Below, piece after piece: positions 1 through 9,368 of a stretch of 55,071 nt of DNA. Source of the DNA: an uncultured Bacteroides sp. GTDB taxonomy: Bacteria > Bacteroidota > Bacteroidia > Bacteroidales > Bacteroidaceae. Under the pieces are notes generated by a model. That model was given only the letters and a program-made list of their open reading frames with translations. It did no database searches and was not told the origin of the DNA. The translations under genes and the position numbers were made by a program. Location of the stretch: the NCBI GenBank assembly GCA_947074345.1, contig CAMTPH010000006.1:1-55071 (forward strand), in the 5' to 3' direction. Numbering within the stretch: the stretch's first letter is position 1; each line of letters starts with the position of its first letter.

Positions 1-49
1 AATAAAAGCATATACATCCTTAATCGGATAGAGAGTATCATTTAAGAGA

Positions 50-133
50 TTGCCACTACATTGGCAAAGTCTTGCCTCAATATAGACAAAGTGTTGCCAA
101 TACACTGGCAAACAATTGCCAATAGAGAGTTAA
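50..133. repeat. 22-bp-period palindrome array, TTGCCA type
   Basis: Units start at 50, 72, 94 and 116, exactly 22 bp apart. Each complete unit is TTGCCA, six variable bases, TGGCAA, then a 4-bp spacer. The second unit has TTGCCT paired with AGACAA, a change that partly keeps the pairing. The fourth unit keeps only the left arm. The array lies directly upstream of the first glycosyltransferase gene. This is read directly from the sequence; its function is unknown. Confidence 0.85.
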
Positions 134-182
134 AAAGATTGATGAATAAAGATTGAATATTACAAATAAACAAACAAATAAG

Positions 183-1316
183 ATGAAGATTTTACACACC
201 ATTCCAGGATTAGATGTTAGCAGTGGAGGTCCAACTACCTGCACCTACAATCTATTGAAAGGGCTCAGGGCCAACAAGGTAGAGGCCGATGTGCTCACCT
301 TTAAATCGAAACAAGAGAATGCTAAAATGATCGGCAACGATTCATTTATCAAATTAGTGGACGATGATGCCATTGCTCCTTTATTGTTCAGCAAGAACTT
401 TAATAACTATCTGATTAACAATCAGGAGTACGACCTCTATCATGCCAATGCATTATGGACATTGCCTAGCCATATGACTATAAAAACGGCGCATCGCAAT
501 AACAAACCGGTAGTGCTGGCCCCTCACGGTATGCTTTATCCACAAGCTTTACAAGTATCCAAATGGAAAAAGGAACTTATCTATCGCATCTTCCAAAAGA
601 GCGATTTACTGAAGGCTACCTGCCTACAAGCCACTTGTATGGAAGAGGTAAAGCATATTCGAAGTTTAAATATACAAACGCCAGTGGCCATCATTCCCAA
701 TTGTTTAAACCTAAATACAAATTGCAAACCAAGGCTTATTCAAAATAACACCAGACGCTTTGGTTTTATAGGCCGCTTGCATCCTATTAAAAATATTCAT
801 CATCTACTAGAATGCTGGAAAAATCTAAAAGCATATACCGATGACTCAGAACTCATCATCATAGGTGGTGGAGATACCGAATATGAGATAGAACTAAAAA
901 GGTATATTATCGATCATAAGATGAATAACATCACCTTCACCGGTTTTATCGAACAAGAATTGTTGAAAGAGCTTATCCCTCAATTTGATTATTTAGTTCT
1001 TCCTAGTAAATCGGAGAATTTTGGTATGGTGGTTCCTGAAGCATTAATTAATGGAGTCCCTGTATTAGCATCAAAAGGAACACCTTGGGAGGAATTAAAC
1101 ACGCACCAATGTGGTTGGTGGTATAACCAAGATGAACTGTCGGACGTACTAATCCAAGCCATTCAGCTGTCCGAATCTAATCGCATAGAGATGGGTAGGA
1201 GAGGTAGAAAACTAGTAAAAGAGAAATATTCGATGGATATAGTTTCATTGCAAATGAAGCAACTCTATCATTGGATATTGACTAAAGGGAACAAACCAGC
1301 TTTTGTGGTAGAATAA
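183..1316 (+). CDS. GT4 family glycosyltransferase
   Basis: This is a retaining GT-B glycosyltransferase (GT4, group 1) predicted to transfer a sugar from a nucleotide donor onto a growing surface glycan at the inner face of the membrane. The N-terminus MKILHTIPGLDVSSGGPTT is the usual first strand and glycine-rich loop of the family. The C-terminal half has the E-x7-E donor motif in SENFGMVVPEA, near residues 278-286, followed by the typical GVPVLAS strand. The frame can open at a TTG at 153, but the ATG at 183 fits the family N-terminus and is preferred. It is first in a run of plus-strand polysaccharide genes, with the flippase gene only 10 bases downstream. The exact sugar cannot be told. 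Confidence 0.9.
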   Translation: MKILHTIPGLDVSSGGPTTCTYNLLKGLRANKVEADVLTFKSKQENAKMIGNDSFIKLVDDDAIAPLLFSKNFNNYLINNQEYDLYHANALWTLPSHMTIKTAHRNNKPVVLAPHGMLYPQALQVSKWKKELIYRIFQKSDLLKATCLQATCMEEVKHIRSLNIQTPVAIIPNCLNLNTNCKPRLIQNNTRRFGFIGRLHPIKNIHHLLECWKNLKAYTDDSELIIIGGGDTEYEIELKRYIIDHKMNNITFTGFIEQELLKELIPQFDYLVLPSKSENFGMVVPEALINGVPVLASKGTPWEELNTHQCGWWYNQDELSDVLIQAIQLSESNRIEMGRRGRKLVKEKYSMDIVSLQMKQLYHWILTKGNKPAFVVE

Positions 1317-1326
1317 TAGAACTATT

Positions 1327-2775
1327 ATGTCTGAGATAAAAGAAAAAACAATCACCGGATTAAGATGGAGCATGGTTGAGAAGTTCTCGAGCCAAGGCAT
1401 CAGTTTTTTGGTTAGTATCGTCATTGCACGATTGCTAACACCGGCTGACTATGGTTTAATCGGACTTACAGCAATATTTATTGGTATTCCACAGGTATTT
1501 ATATCATCGGGATTTGGAACAGCCCTCGTGAAAAAGATAGACCGTACAGAAACCGATTTTAGTACAATGTTTTACTACAATACCGGTATCAGCTTACTTT
1601 GTTATCTTTTATTATTTATCGGAGCACCCTTTATTGCCAATTATTTTAATCAAGCAGAGCTAACAAGCATTGTGCGCATTTTAGGACTCAATTTTGTGTT
1701 CAACTCCTTTCAGTTGGTTCAAATAGTAAAATGCAGAATCAATCTTGATTTTAAAATTCAGGCCAAAATATCATTTGCATGTGTAGTGGGTTCAGGTTCA
1801 ATTGGGTTATTCTGTGCATTTACCGGATTTGGAGTTTGGGCATTGGTGATACAGAGTCTAGCATCCAACTTTATATCGCTATTGTGTTACTCTTTCTTTG
1901 TACGTTGGTATCCTAAACATCGTTTTAGCTCAGAGTCGTTTAAAGAGCTCTTTGGTTACGGATCAAAGATTTTATTGACATCCATCTTAAATACCATCTT
2001 TGGAAATATCTATAACTTTACTATAGGTAAAGTATTCTCCATCTCACAATTGGGATATTATACCAGAGCACAATCAATAGGCGCATTACCATCAGGCAAT
2101 ATTGTTGGTGTATTGCAAAATGTATCCTTTCCTGTATTGAGCAAATGCCAAGAAAACGAAGCACAAATGGTGGCTTATCATCGCAAGATGGTGCGTACAA
2201 CTTGTTATATTCTATTCCCTATATTTGGCTTTTTGATGGTATATGCCAAACCGCTAATCAATGTGCTATTAACAGAAAAATGGCTGCCTGCAGCTCCATT
2301 ATTACAAGTTTTATGTATAGGAATTATGATTGGTTCACTACAAATTTTAAACTCAAACCCGCTTTATGTAAGAGGGAAAACGAATCTAATACTATATGCT
2401 GAAATAATAAATAAAGTATTAATGGTTATCATGATAGTGATCTGTATTCCATTTGGAGTATTGGCCATCTGTATAGGTTCATCCATACTTTCAATTGTAT
2501 CCTTCTTTATCAATATCTATTTTGTAAAGAAAGTATTCCCGCTAAATCTAACCAATCAATTGAAAGATGTATGCTCGAGTTTAGCCATAGTAGGAGTTGT
2601 AGCAATAGCATCGCTTTGCTTCAATCAGCTCTTCACTAATGATTATATCGTATTGATTACCGGTTCCATATTCTCGGCAATATTATATATCGTATTATCT
2701 AAAATCTTTATGAATAACGAATTGATGTCTACATTAGATCTAATTGGACTCAAGAAGAAAGAAGTATTAGTATAA
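1327..2775 (+). CDS. Wzx-type polysaccharide flippase (MOP superfamily)
   Basis: This 482-residue integral membrane protein is predicted to flip undecaprenyl-linked oligosaccharide across the inner membrane. The N-terminus (TITGLRWSMVEKFSSQG, then VSIVIARLLTPADYG) is the hallmark of the WzxC/TuaB branch of polysaccharide exporters. Around a dozen to fourteen hydrophobic segments run through the whole length, and the length is normal for the family. It follows the GT4 gene by 10 bases, suggesting one transcript. It is the only flippase seen in the locus, so it probably exports the glycan built by the neighbouring transferases. The family is clear; the substrate is inferred from context. Confidence 0.92.
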   Translation: MSEIKEKTITGLRWSMVEKFSSQGISFLVSIVIARLLTPADYGLIGLTAIFIGIPQVFISSGFGTALVKKIDRTETDFSTMFYYNTGISLLCYLLLFIGAPFIANYFNQAELTSIVRILGLNFVFNSFQLVQIVKCRINLDFKIQAKISFACVVGSGSIGLFCAFTGFGVWALVIQSLASNFISLLCYSFFVRWYPKHRFSSESFKELFGYGSKILLTSILNTIFGNIYNFTIGKVFSISQLGYYTRAQSIGALPSGNIVGVLQNVSFPVLSKCQENEAQMVAYHRKMVRTTCYILFPIFGFLMVYAKPLINVLLTEKWLPAAPLLQVLCIGIMIGSLQILNSNPLYVRGKTNLILYAEIINKVLMVIMIVICIPFGVLAICIGSSILSIVSFFINIYFVKKVFPLNLTNQLKDVCSSLAIVGVVAIASLCFNQLFTNDYIVLITGSIFSAILYIVLSKIFMNNELMSTLDLIGLKKKEVLV

Positions 2776-2801
2776 CATCTTTTTATTTGTTTGTTTTTTG
2801 T

Positions 2802-2853
2802 GCCTCACTTCACTTTTTCGTGGTTTGTGAAAATAGCACTAAGTGGGTGAGGC
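2802..2853 (+). terminator. Hairpin after the flippase gene, possible terminator or attenuator
   Basis: GCCTCAC (2802-2808) pairs with GTGAGGC (2847-2853), and the pairing extends inward with CACTT and AAGTG. The 3' side runs into CTTTATT. The hairpin sits in the 110-base gap between the flippase and the GT2 gene, inside an otherwise tightly packed gene run, so it may only partly reduce transcription. Confidence 0.5.
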
Positions 2854-2885
2854 TTTATTAAATAAAAAGTAAAATCTAAATCAAT

Positions 2886-3812
2886 ATGAAACAAGTACAA
2901 CGAATATTAGACTTAGCAGTCATTATACTTACCTATAATGAAGAACTGCACATCCGTCGTTGTTTAGACAACGTAAAAACCTTTGCTAGAGAAATATACA
3001 TCATAGATAGTTTCTCAACAGACAATACGCTCGAGATTGCAAGTGAATATCCATCAGTATCTATTATGCAACATAAGTGGGAAAATAGTTATGCCAAACA
3101 ATTCAACTGGGGATTAGCAAATGCTCCAATTAAATCTAGTTGGATACTAAGGCTTGATGCGGATGAATTTCTAACTACTGAATTAATCATGGAATTAGAT
3201 GATAAGTTAGATACTTTAGACTATAATATCACGGGGCTATCCTTCAATCTACGTCGCTATTTCATGGGTGAATGGTTAAAACGTGGTATTTACCCCATTA
3301 AACTAATTCGCTGCTTTAGAAATGGAAAAGCCAAATGCGAGCAACGATTAATGGATGAGCATATCGAACTGTTTGAAGGTGAGTGTGCAGAATTCAAAAA
3401 TGATTTTGTAGATGAAAATCTCAATAATCTATCTTGGTTTTGTCAAAAGCATATCAATTATGCTATAAGAGAAGCAGCAGATTTATTAGATATTGAGTAT
3501 AATTTAACAGAAAATTATAAAAAAAACAACACCTTGCATATTAACAAACAAGCATTACAAAAAAGAAAGCTAAAATATAAATATGCCAAACAACCATTGT
3601 TTGTCCGATCTTTTGCCTATTTTATCTATCGTTATATCATTAAAGGAGCTTTTCTAGAAGGAAAAACAGGTTTTATTTGGACCTTTATGCAAGGTTGGTG
3701 GTATCGTACTTTAGTAGATGTCAAAATATTTGAGATAAAAAGAAAATGCAAAGACGATAAAGAGGAAATCATTCGATATTTGCAAGAAGAATATAATGTT
3801 AGTCTTAAATAG
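2886..3812 (+). CDS. GT2 family glycosyltransferase (WaaE/KdtX-like)
   Basis: This is an inverting GT-A glycosyltransferase of 308 residues. The N-terminal fold starts with AVIILTYNEELHIRRCL and then IYIIDSFSTDNT, typical of the WaaE-like branch of GT2. The metal-binding DxD-type site is in LRLDADEF, near residues 88-94. The region GFIWTFMQGWWYRTLVDVKIFE near the C-terminus is also usual in Bacteroidetes members of this branch. It stands between the flippase hairpin and the acetyltransferase gene, which begins 7 bases after its stop. It probably adds one residue of the repeat unit; donor and acceptor are not recognisable. Confidence 0.9.
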   Translation: MKQVQRILDLAVIILTYNEELHIRRCLDNVKTFAREIYIIDSFSTDNTLEIASEYPSVSIMQHKWENSYAKQFNWGLANAPIKSSWILRLDADEFLTTELIMELDDKLDTLDYNITGLSFNLRRYFMGEWLKRGIYPIKLIRCFRNGKAKCEQRLMDEHIELFEGECAEFKNDFVDENLNNLSWFCQKHINYAIREAADLLDIEYNLTENYKKNNTLHINKQALQKRKLKYKYAKQPLFVRSFAYFIYRYIIKGAFLEGKTGFIWTFMQGWWYRTLVDVKIFEIKRKCKDDKEEIIRYLQEEYNVSLK

Positions 3813-3819
3813 CTAGGTT

Positions 3820-4392
3820 ATGAGCAGATTGTATTATAAATGCGAAAATCAGAAAGATGCCAATGATTCTCCATGGAGTAAAAAGGAGATGATAATGACT
3901 CGAATATGGGAACTTACATGGAATATAGCTATTCGATGGACACCCAAATTTATGTATCGTTGGAACATCCTACTATTAAAACTATTTGGAGCAAAGATAC
4001 ACGGCAGGCCTTTTATTGCCCCATCTTGTCGCATCTATGCACCTTGGCTATTAGAAATAAAAGATCTGGCTTGCCTGGCACCAAGAAGCGAAGTCTATAA
4101 TTTAGGACCCATTGTTATTGAAGAACGTGCAACTATTGCTCAATACACCTATTTATGCAATGGTACACACGATTTAAATGATAAACGATCGCAATTACTT
4201 ATTGGGAATATGCATATTGGAGAAGATGTATTTGTAGGAGCCAAATCCATTATACTACCGGGTTTGAGACTAGGTAAAGGTAGTGTTATAGGAGCAGGAT
4301 CGGTCTTAACAAAAGATACTGGTGAATGGAAAATATACGCAGGAAATCCTGCTTGCTATTTAAAAGAGCGAAAAAGAATTCATGATGATTGA
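3820..4392 (+). CDS. WcaF-like hexapeptide-repeat acetyltransferase
   Basis: This 190-residue protein belongs to the left-handed beta-helix acyltransferases and resembles the colanic acid acetyltransferase WcaF. The N-terminus contains a WELTWNIAIRWTPKFMYRWN helix region, as in WcaF homologues. The middle and C-terminal parts have hexapeptide turns (IGEDVFVGAKSIILPG, GKGSVIGAGSVLTKD) and a catalytic-type histidine in CNGTHDL. It likely O-acetylates a sugar of the glycan using acetyl-CoA. It is 7 bases downstream of the GT2 gene and is followed almost at once by the polymerase-like gene. Confidence 0.88.
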   Translation: MSRLYYKCENQKDANDSPWSKKEMIMTRIWELTWNIAIRWTPKFMYRWNILLLKLFGAKIHGRPFIAPSCRIYAPWLLEIKDLACLAPRSEVYNLGPIVIEERATIAQYTYLCNGTHDLNDKRSQLLIGNMHIGEDVFVGAKSIILPGLRLGKGSVIGAGSVLTKDTGEWKIYAGNPACYLKERKRIHDD

Positions 4393-4430
4393 ATCATAAA
4401 AAAACAAACAAAAAACAAATAATTTTTTTT

Positions 4431-5633
4431 ATGGAAAATAGATTATCTCTTAATGATAAAACGCTAAGTTGGATTATTGTTTTTCTAACAATCAATAATT
4501 TAATTGCTATCTCATTAAACTTAGGAAACATATATTATGGTATATGCGGTGTAGTATTATTTATTATTTTCTCCAAGAATAATAAATATATCATAAATAA
4601 AAGTATGCTCTGTCTATATTTATTATGTGCAATAAGTATATTAATTAATGACATTCCTTCATTATTTAAACCTTGGGAACGTTTAATAAGCTTTATAATA
4701 GTTACAGCATTAGTATCACCTTTTATTGAATCAAATTATTTAAATAGATTCCGAATAAGACTTTTCTCTAGCTTACTTTCTCTTTATCAGCTAGTCGTAA
4801 TTGCATCTATCATAGTTTACTTTATAGGTATACGTTTTAGTGAACTTGCTCACTTTACTGGTATTACAAAACAATCTATGCTTATAGCACCTGTTTCTGC
4901 CATAGTTATATTATATTCAGTATATTCTTTATCAGTTAAACACAAGAAAAACAGATTATATATATGTTATCATATAGTAATATTAATCATCGCTTTTTTA
5001 ACATTGATTTTATCAGCCTCAAGATCAGCAATCATTGGAGCCATTGTATCAATTATTCTTTATTTAGTAATTATTTATCGACAGAAAACACATTATTTCA
5101 TAAAAGTAAGTATAGGTACTATTCTGATTCTCTTATTTACTTTTTCTTTATGGAGTCCATATCTAGAAAATCTAGAACAAAAAAATGCAAGTGCACAAAG
5201 TGCTGGTAGTTTTACAAACACAAGAGATATCTTATGGCAAACTAGAATTGAAGAATTTAAATCAAGCCCATTATTTGGTATAGGTTTTAGTACAGTTGAC
5301 ATAGATCGAGAAGGCTCTAATTATACTAAAGATGGAATAATTGAAACAGGAAGTTCTTGGTTATGTATATTATCAATGATAGGAATACTTGGATTCATTT
5401 CTTTCCTATTTATATATGGAAACAGTGTAAAAATACTTATAAAATCTCTTAATACATCTTTGAAATATGGATCCTTTTTATTGTCACTTTTATGTTTTTG
5501 GACAATCCATATGATTGCAGAAGGATATATCTTTGCTTCTGGAAGTTTTCTGTTTTTTAATGTTTGGTTGTTATTAGGCTATATTCATATTTTAGGATGT
5601 AATTCACATTATATTATAGCTTTATCTAAATAA
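4431..5633 (+). CDS. O-antigen polymerase/ligase-like membrane protein (Wzy or WaaL type)
   Basis: This is a hydrophobic protein of about 400 residues with ten or more membrane segments. A large extracytoplasmic loop (about residues 240-310) contains LFGIGFSTVDIDREGS, typical of the Wzy_C/O-antigen ligase family. It probably polymerises the repeat unit or ligates it to a lipid acceptor in the periplasm. The frame is open from a TTG at 4389, overlapping the acetyltransferase stop, but the ATG at 4431 is a more natural start. Base composition is more AT-rich than in the first four genes, a common sign of variable glycan genes moved between strains. Polymerase and ligase cannot be told apart from sequence alone. 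Confidence 0.82.
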   Translation: MENRLSLNDKTLSWIIVFLTINNLIAISLNLGNIYYGICGVVLFIIFSKNNKYIINKSMLCLYLLCAISILINDIPSLFKPWERLISFIIVTALVSPFIESNYLNRFRIRLFSSLLSLYQLVVIASIIVYFIGIRFSELAHFTGITKQSMLIAPVSAIVILYSVYSLSVKHKKNRLYICYHIVILIIAFLTLILSASRSAIIGAIVSIILYLVIIYRQKTHYFIKVSIGTILILLFTFSLWSPYLENLEQKNASAQSAGSFTNTRDILWQTRIEEFKSSPLFGIGFSTVDIDREGSNYTKDGIIETGSSWLCILSMIGILGFISFLFIYGNSVKILIKSLNTSLKYGSFLLSLLCFWTIHMIAEGYIFASGSFLFFNVWLLLGYIHILGCNSHYIIALSK

Positions 5634-5638
5634 AAAAT

Positions 5639-6694
5639 ATGAAAAAAACAATATCATCATATACAAGTGATAAAATTAAAATCATCTCTTTATTATTGAT
5701 GATTTCAGTTATAAATTGGCATTCAAGTTATAGTTATAATGAAATAGATTGTCTTGTGTTTAATATTAAGTTGCAATATCTGTTTACTGGTATATTTGCA
5801 ATGAGAGTAACTATACAGTTATTCTTTATAATTTCGGGATTCTTATTCTTTTGGAATTTAGAAAATATTTCTTCTGTCTTTAGCAAGATGAAGAAAAGAG
5901 TAAATTCTATTTTAATACCATACATTATCGCATGTACTTTTTTTGTATTTGTTAGCTTATCAATATCTCTAATACCACCTTTAGCAAAATACATGAATTG
6001 GGCTCCAAATTATTTATTGCATGAGAGTTGGAACACAATTCTTATTCATACATTCTTTGATCATGGTGGTAACGGACCGTTAGCATTTCATCTTTGGTTT
6101 CTTAGAAACTTAATTATTATAATAGCCTGTAGTCCAATATTATTTTACATTCATAAATATCTTAAGTCCTATTTCATAATAGTAATTCTTGTTATTGATT
6201 ATTTCTTCAATTATAATAGTATTGTAACTTCTTTACTATGGTTTTATATAGGAGCCTGCTTGGTTGATTTCAATATGAAAATTAATTTAAAGAAGCTTGC
6301 TTTAATTTGTTTGCCTATCTTCATACTAATAATCATATTAGAATTATTCTTTAATATTAAAGTGCCTAGAAAATATGAGTATATTCTTATTTTATTTAAT
6401 ATAATCACGGTATGGAGCGCATATGATCTTTTTATCCCAAAAAGTTTCTCATTAAAAAACAACAGTTTGCTTACTGAAATGTGTAGTATAACCTTCTTTC
6501 TATATTTATTCCATTTACCATTTATAAGTGTAATCAAGAAATTTATAGTTATGATATTAGGTAAGAACTCTCTTGGCTATGCTATAGGCTATCTGACCAC
6601 TCCATTTATATTTTTATTTCTAAGCCTGTTTATAACCGTATTCTTAAAGAAATATTTCTCAAAAAGCTATGCCGTTTGTGTTGGAGGAAGATAA
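5639..6694 (+). CDS. Membrane acyltransferase (Acyltransf_3 family)
   Basis: This is a 351-residue polytopic membrane protein of the acyltransferase-3 family, which O-acylates sugars at the membrane. About ten hydrophobic helices are visible. Family features include IQLFFIISGFLFFWNL after the second helix and HLWFLRNLIIIIA near the middle. The usual early catalytic-type histidine is present in VINWHSSYSY. It starts 5 bases after the polymerase-like gene, so the two are surely cotranscribed. It is very AT-rich. Together with the WcaF-like gene it suggests the glycan is acylated in more than one way. Confidence 0.85.
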   Translation: MKKTISSYTSDKIKIISLLLMISVINWHSSYSYNEIDCLVFNIKLQYLFTGIFAMRVTIQLFFIISGFLFFWNLENISSVFSKMKKRVNSILIPYIIACTFFVFVSLSISLIPPLAKYMNWAPNYLLHESWNTILIHTFFDHGGNGPLAFHLWFLRNLIIIIACSPILFYIHKYLKSYFIIVILVIDYFFNYNSIVTSLLWFYIGACLVDFNMKINLKKLALICLPIFILIIILELFFNIKVPRKYEYILILFNIITVWSAYDLFIPKSFSLKNNSLLTEMCSITFFLYLFHLPFISVIKKFIVMILGKNSLGYAIGYLTTPFIFLFLSLFITVFLKKYFSKSYAVCVGGR

Positions 6695-6817
6695 AGTATA
6701 ACATAATTATAGAATCATGCAATTCAACTTTTTAGAATTTGTATTATCCTATTGATAATCTGATTTATAAATAATTATCTATATAAATTATATTAAAAAT
6801 ATAAATATTTCATTATT

Positions 6818-7608
6818 ATGAAAATACTCTATGACACTCCCGGACAAACATTCAATAGACTTTGGTCTTACATTACAACCTTAGCAGAATGTATTGAAAA
6901 TAACGATAAAATGGCAATTCTATTTTTCGATTATACTTTATTTGATTTTCCTAAACTAAAGAACAATCAATATAACTATTATCCATTCAAAAATGAAAAA
7001 ATAATTGAGTCCATTGGATATAAACAATATATGAAATTATTATATCTATTATTTGGCAACAAATTTATAAGAACCTTTTATTCTAGTAAACTGGGAAGTC
7101 GTTTAGGGTTTATAGAAGGGTGGTCTTTTCGAATGAACAATCAAAATATTCAAAAGAATCACGTTAATCTATATGAGATATTCAAGCCAGATATAAAAAT
7201 AACTCAGGAGGTTGATAATGAATTTTTAAATATAAAGATACTACAATAATAGGTATACACATTAGAAGAGGTGATTATAAAACTTGGAATGAAGGAAAAA
7301 TAAATCAATATATAGAGATTATGAATAGATACGTTGAAGATTATCCAAATGACAATATTGTATTTTTCGTTTCATCAAATGAAAAAATAAATCCTCAATT
7401 ATTTAATGATATAAATTATTTCATATTAAATAATAATGGACCTATTAATGATCTTTATGGATTATCTAAATGTAATAAAATAATAGCTCCTCCAAGTACA
7501 TATTCAAGATGGGCATCATTTTGGGGTAAAAAGCCAATATGTAGAATTAATAAAAAAAATGAAAGAGTATATGACAATGATTTTAATGTCATAGAAACAA
7601 TTTTTTAA
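6818..7608 (+). pseudogene. Frameshifted fucosyltransferase-like glycosyltransferase
   Basis: Two open frames, 6818-7249 and about 7222-7608, together make one protein of about 263 residues. The first opens with KILYDTPGQTFNRLWSY, a nucleotide-sugar-binding start of GT11-like enzymes. The second, read from before its first ATG, gives IIGIHIRRGDYKTWNEGK, the HxRRGDY signature of fucosyltransferases, and ends with LYGLSKCNKIIAPPSTYSRW. The signature lies between the two annotated-looking frames, so neither half alone can work. Adding one base in the T5-A3 tract at 7223-7230 would join the frames as EFLKYKDTTIIG. It may be an inactivated gene, a phase-variable gene, or a sequencing error. Confidence 0.8.
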
Positions 7609-7662
7609 CACAATTAAATATTATAAAAAAACTCTTATCTAGAGAGTTCAACATTCATATAT

Positions 7663-8478
7663 ATGAAAGCATACATCACTTTACTATCAAACGAAAGTTA
7701 CTTAGAAGGTATTCTTGTATTGAATGAATCTCTAAAGAGAGTAAATGCAGAATATCCATTGTACTGCATGCTTTCGAAGAATATGGATACACAGACTGAG
7801 GATTACCTTGAAGAGAAAGGTATCAAATGTATTCGGTTTAACAAATCGGTTATCGAGAATAGGGAAGATGTAAACAGTGACTACTTCTCTTACTGGAATT
7901 ATACGTTCGACAAACTTTTAATTTGGGGATTAACTCAATTTGAGAAGTTGGTCTATCTCGATTCTGATATGATAGTACTCAAGAATATCGATTCATTATT
8001 TGAGAATAAACCGTTTACAGCAGTTTGTGCAGGTAGAAGTTTTCCAGGCAATGAGAGCTGGATTGAATTAAATGCAGGACTCATCGTTCTTACTCCCAAC
8101 AAACAAATAGAACGTGAACTAATTGAAATGGCTCCTAAGGTGATTGCCGAATATAAAGAACAAAATAAAGCATTAGGCGATCAGGATATAATTAACAGGT
8201 ATATAGCCAATTGGTTTAATCAAAAGCAACTGATACTTGATGAAGGGTACAATATGTTAGCACCATATTTATCGCATTATGTAAAGAAGGAGGGATATTC
8301 ACTTAGCTCTGAACAAAAGAAACCAATCTATGTAGTTCATTTTACAGGCAATTACAAACCTTGGAATATCAAATCAATCAATGATTATCTCCACATCTTA
8401 AAGCGAATCTATATTAATCCATATTTGGGAGTGGTACTATATAACTATTGGGGACTATTAAAAAAAGTAAGAAGATGA
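7663..8478 (+). CDS. GT8 family glycosyltransferase
   Basis: This 271-residue retaining GT-A enzyme resembles glycogenin and LgtC. It starts with AYITLLSNESYLEGILVLNESL, the usual GT8 first strand and helix. The metal-binding DxD motif is in VYLDSDMIVL, near residues 100-102. The sequence LNAGLIVL and the late HFTGNYKPW motif are also family markers. It likely adds galactose, glucose or a related sugar with retention of configuration. Its TGA stop overlaps the ATG of the next gene (ATGA at 8475-8478), so translation of the two is probably coupled. Confidence 0.92.
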   Translation: MKAYITLLSNESYLEGILVLNESLKRVNAEYPLYCMLSKNMDTQTEDYLEEKGIKCIRFNKSVIENREDVNSDYFSYWNYTFDKLLIWGLTQFEKLVYLDSDMIVLKNIDSLFENKPFTAVCAGRSFPGNESWIELNAGLIVLTPNKQIERELIEMAPKVIAEYKEQNKALGDQDIINRYIANWFNQKQLILDEGYNMLAPYLSHYVKKEGYSLSSEQKKPIYVVHFTGNYKPWNIKSINDYLHILKRIYINPYLGVVLYNYWGLLKKVRR

Positions 8479-9368
8479 AACATGCATACTTAATCATGGC
8501 ACACAATGAGCCGAAGATATTACAGATTCTTCTGTCGATGCTCGATGATGAACGAAATGATTTGTACTTGCATATTGACAAGAAGAGCAATCTTATCAAT
8601 ACTGACGAGTTAAAAGTAAACCGTGCCAATTTATATGTTCTAGAAGAACGCATCAAGCTATACTGGATGGATATTACACAGATCCAAACAGAGATGTTGC
8701 TTTTTAAAACAGCATATAAAAAGGGACCTTATGCCTATTATCATGTAGTTTCAGGAGTTGATTTACCTATCAAAACCCAAGATTACATTCATCAATTCTG
8801 CGATAAACATCAAGGAAAAGAGTTTGTTCAATTCGAAAATGAAACACACAATGTCGCTGACATGAAGCGGAAAATATCTAAATATCATATCTTATCGAAA
8901 CATTATCGTGATACAAACTATATACGCTTTAGAGGATGTAATGCACTTCGCAAAATAGTACTCTTTGCACAAGACAAATTAAACTATACTCGTAAAGAAG
9001 AGATGGAGTTTAAAAAAGGAAGTAATTGGGTGTGTGTTACTCACGATTTCGTAGGGTATCTATTACAACAACAAGAGTTTATATTTAAACGATTTAAATA
9101 TGTACCTGCACCTGATGAGATATTTCTTCAGTCTATTATTTGGAACTCACCATTTAGAGAAAAAATCTATAAAATAGACGATGATTGCAAAGGTTATCTT
9201 CATCATATTGATTGGAGCAGAGGCGTGTTCCCATATGTATGGAAAAGTGATGATTTGGAAGAACTAATGAATAGCGATAAATTATTTGCACGCAAATTTA
9301 GTAGTGCTGATTTTACTATTATAAATCGTATTCAGAAATTATACTCTATCCCTTCAAAGAAAAAATAA
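8475..9368 (+). CDS. GT14-type beta-1,6-N-acetylglucosaminyltransferase-like protein
   Basis: This is a core-2/I-branching-enzyme-like glycosyltransferase of about 297 residues. The start MKHAYLIMAHNEPKILQ and the following LYLHIDKKSN are diagnostic, as is YYHVVSGVDLPIKTQDYIH near residue 90. The late segment PAPDEIFLQSIIWNS matches the acidic catalytic region of the family. The frame opens earlier, at 8448, but the ATG at 8475 gives the family N-terminus and overlaps the GT8 stop by four bases. It is the last gene of the plus-strand block and is followed by a convergent hairpin. The branching GlcNAc or related specificity is a family inference. Confidence 0.9.
   Translation: MKHAYLIMAHNEPKILQILLSMLDDERNDLYLHIDKKSNLINTDELKVNRANLYVLEERIKLYWMDITQIQTEMLLFKTAYKKGPYAYYHVVSGVDLPIKTQDYIHQFCDKHQGKEFVQFENETHNVADMKRKISKYHILSKHYRDTNYIRFRGCNALRKIVLFAQDKLNYTRKEEMEFKKGSNWVCVTHDFVGYLLQQQEFIFKRFKYVPAPDEIFLQSIIWNSPFREKIYKIDDDCKGYLHHIDWSRGVFPYVWKSDDLEELMNSDKLFARKFSSADFTIINRIQKLYSIPSKKK

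Noticed and set aside
563-748. Alternative frame within the first glycosyltransferase gene
   Set aside because: It lies wholly within a well-supported GT4 coding region and has no independent start signal.
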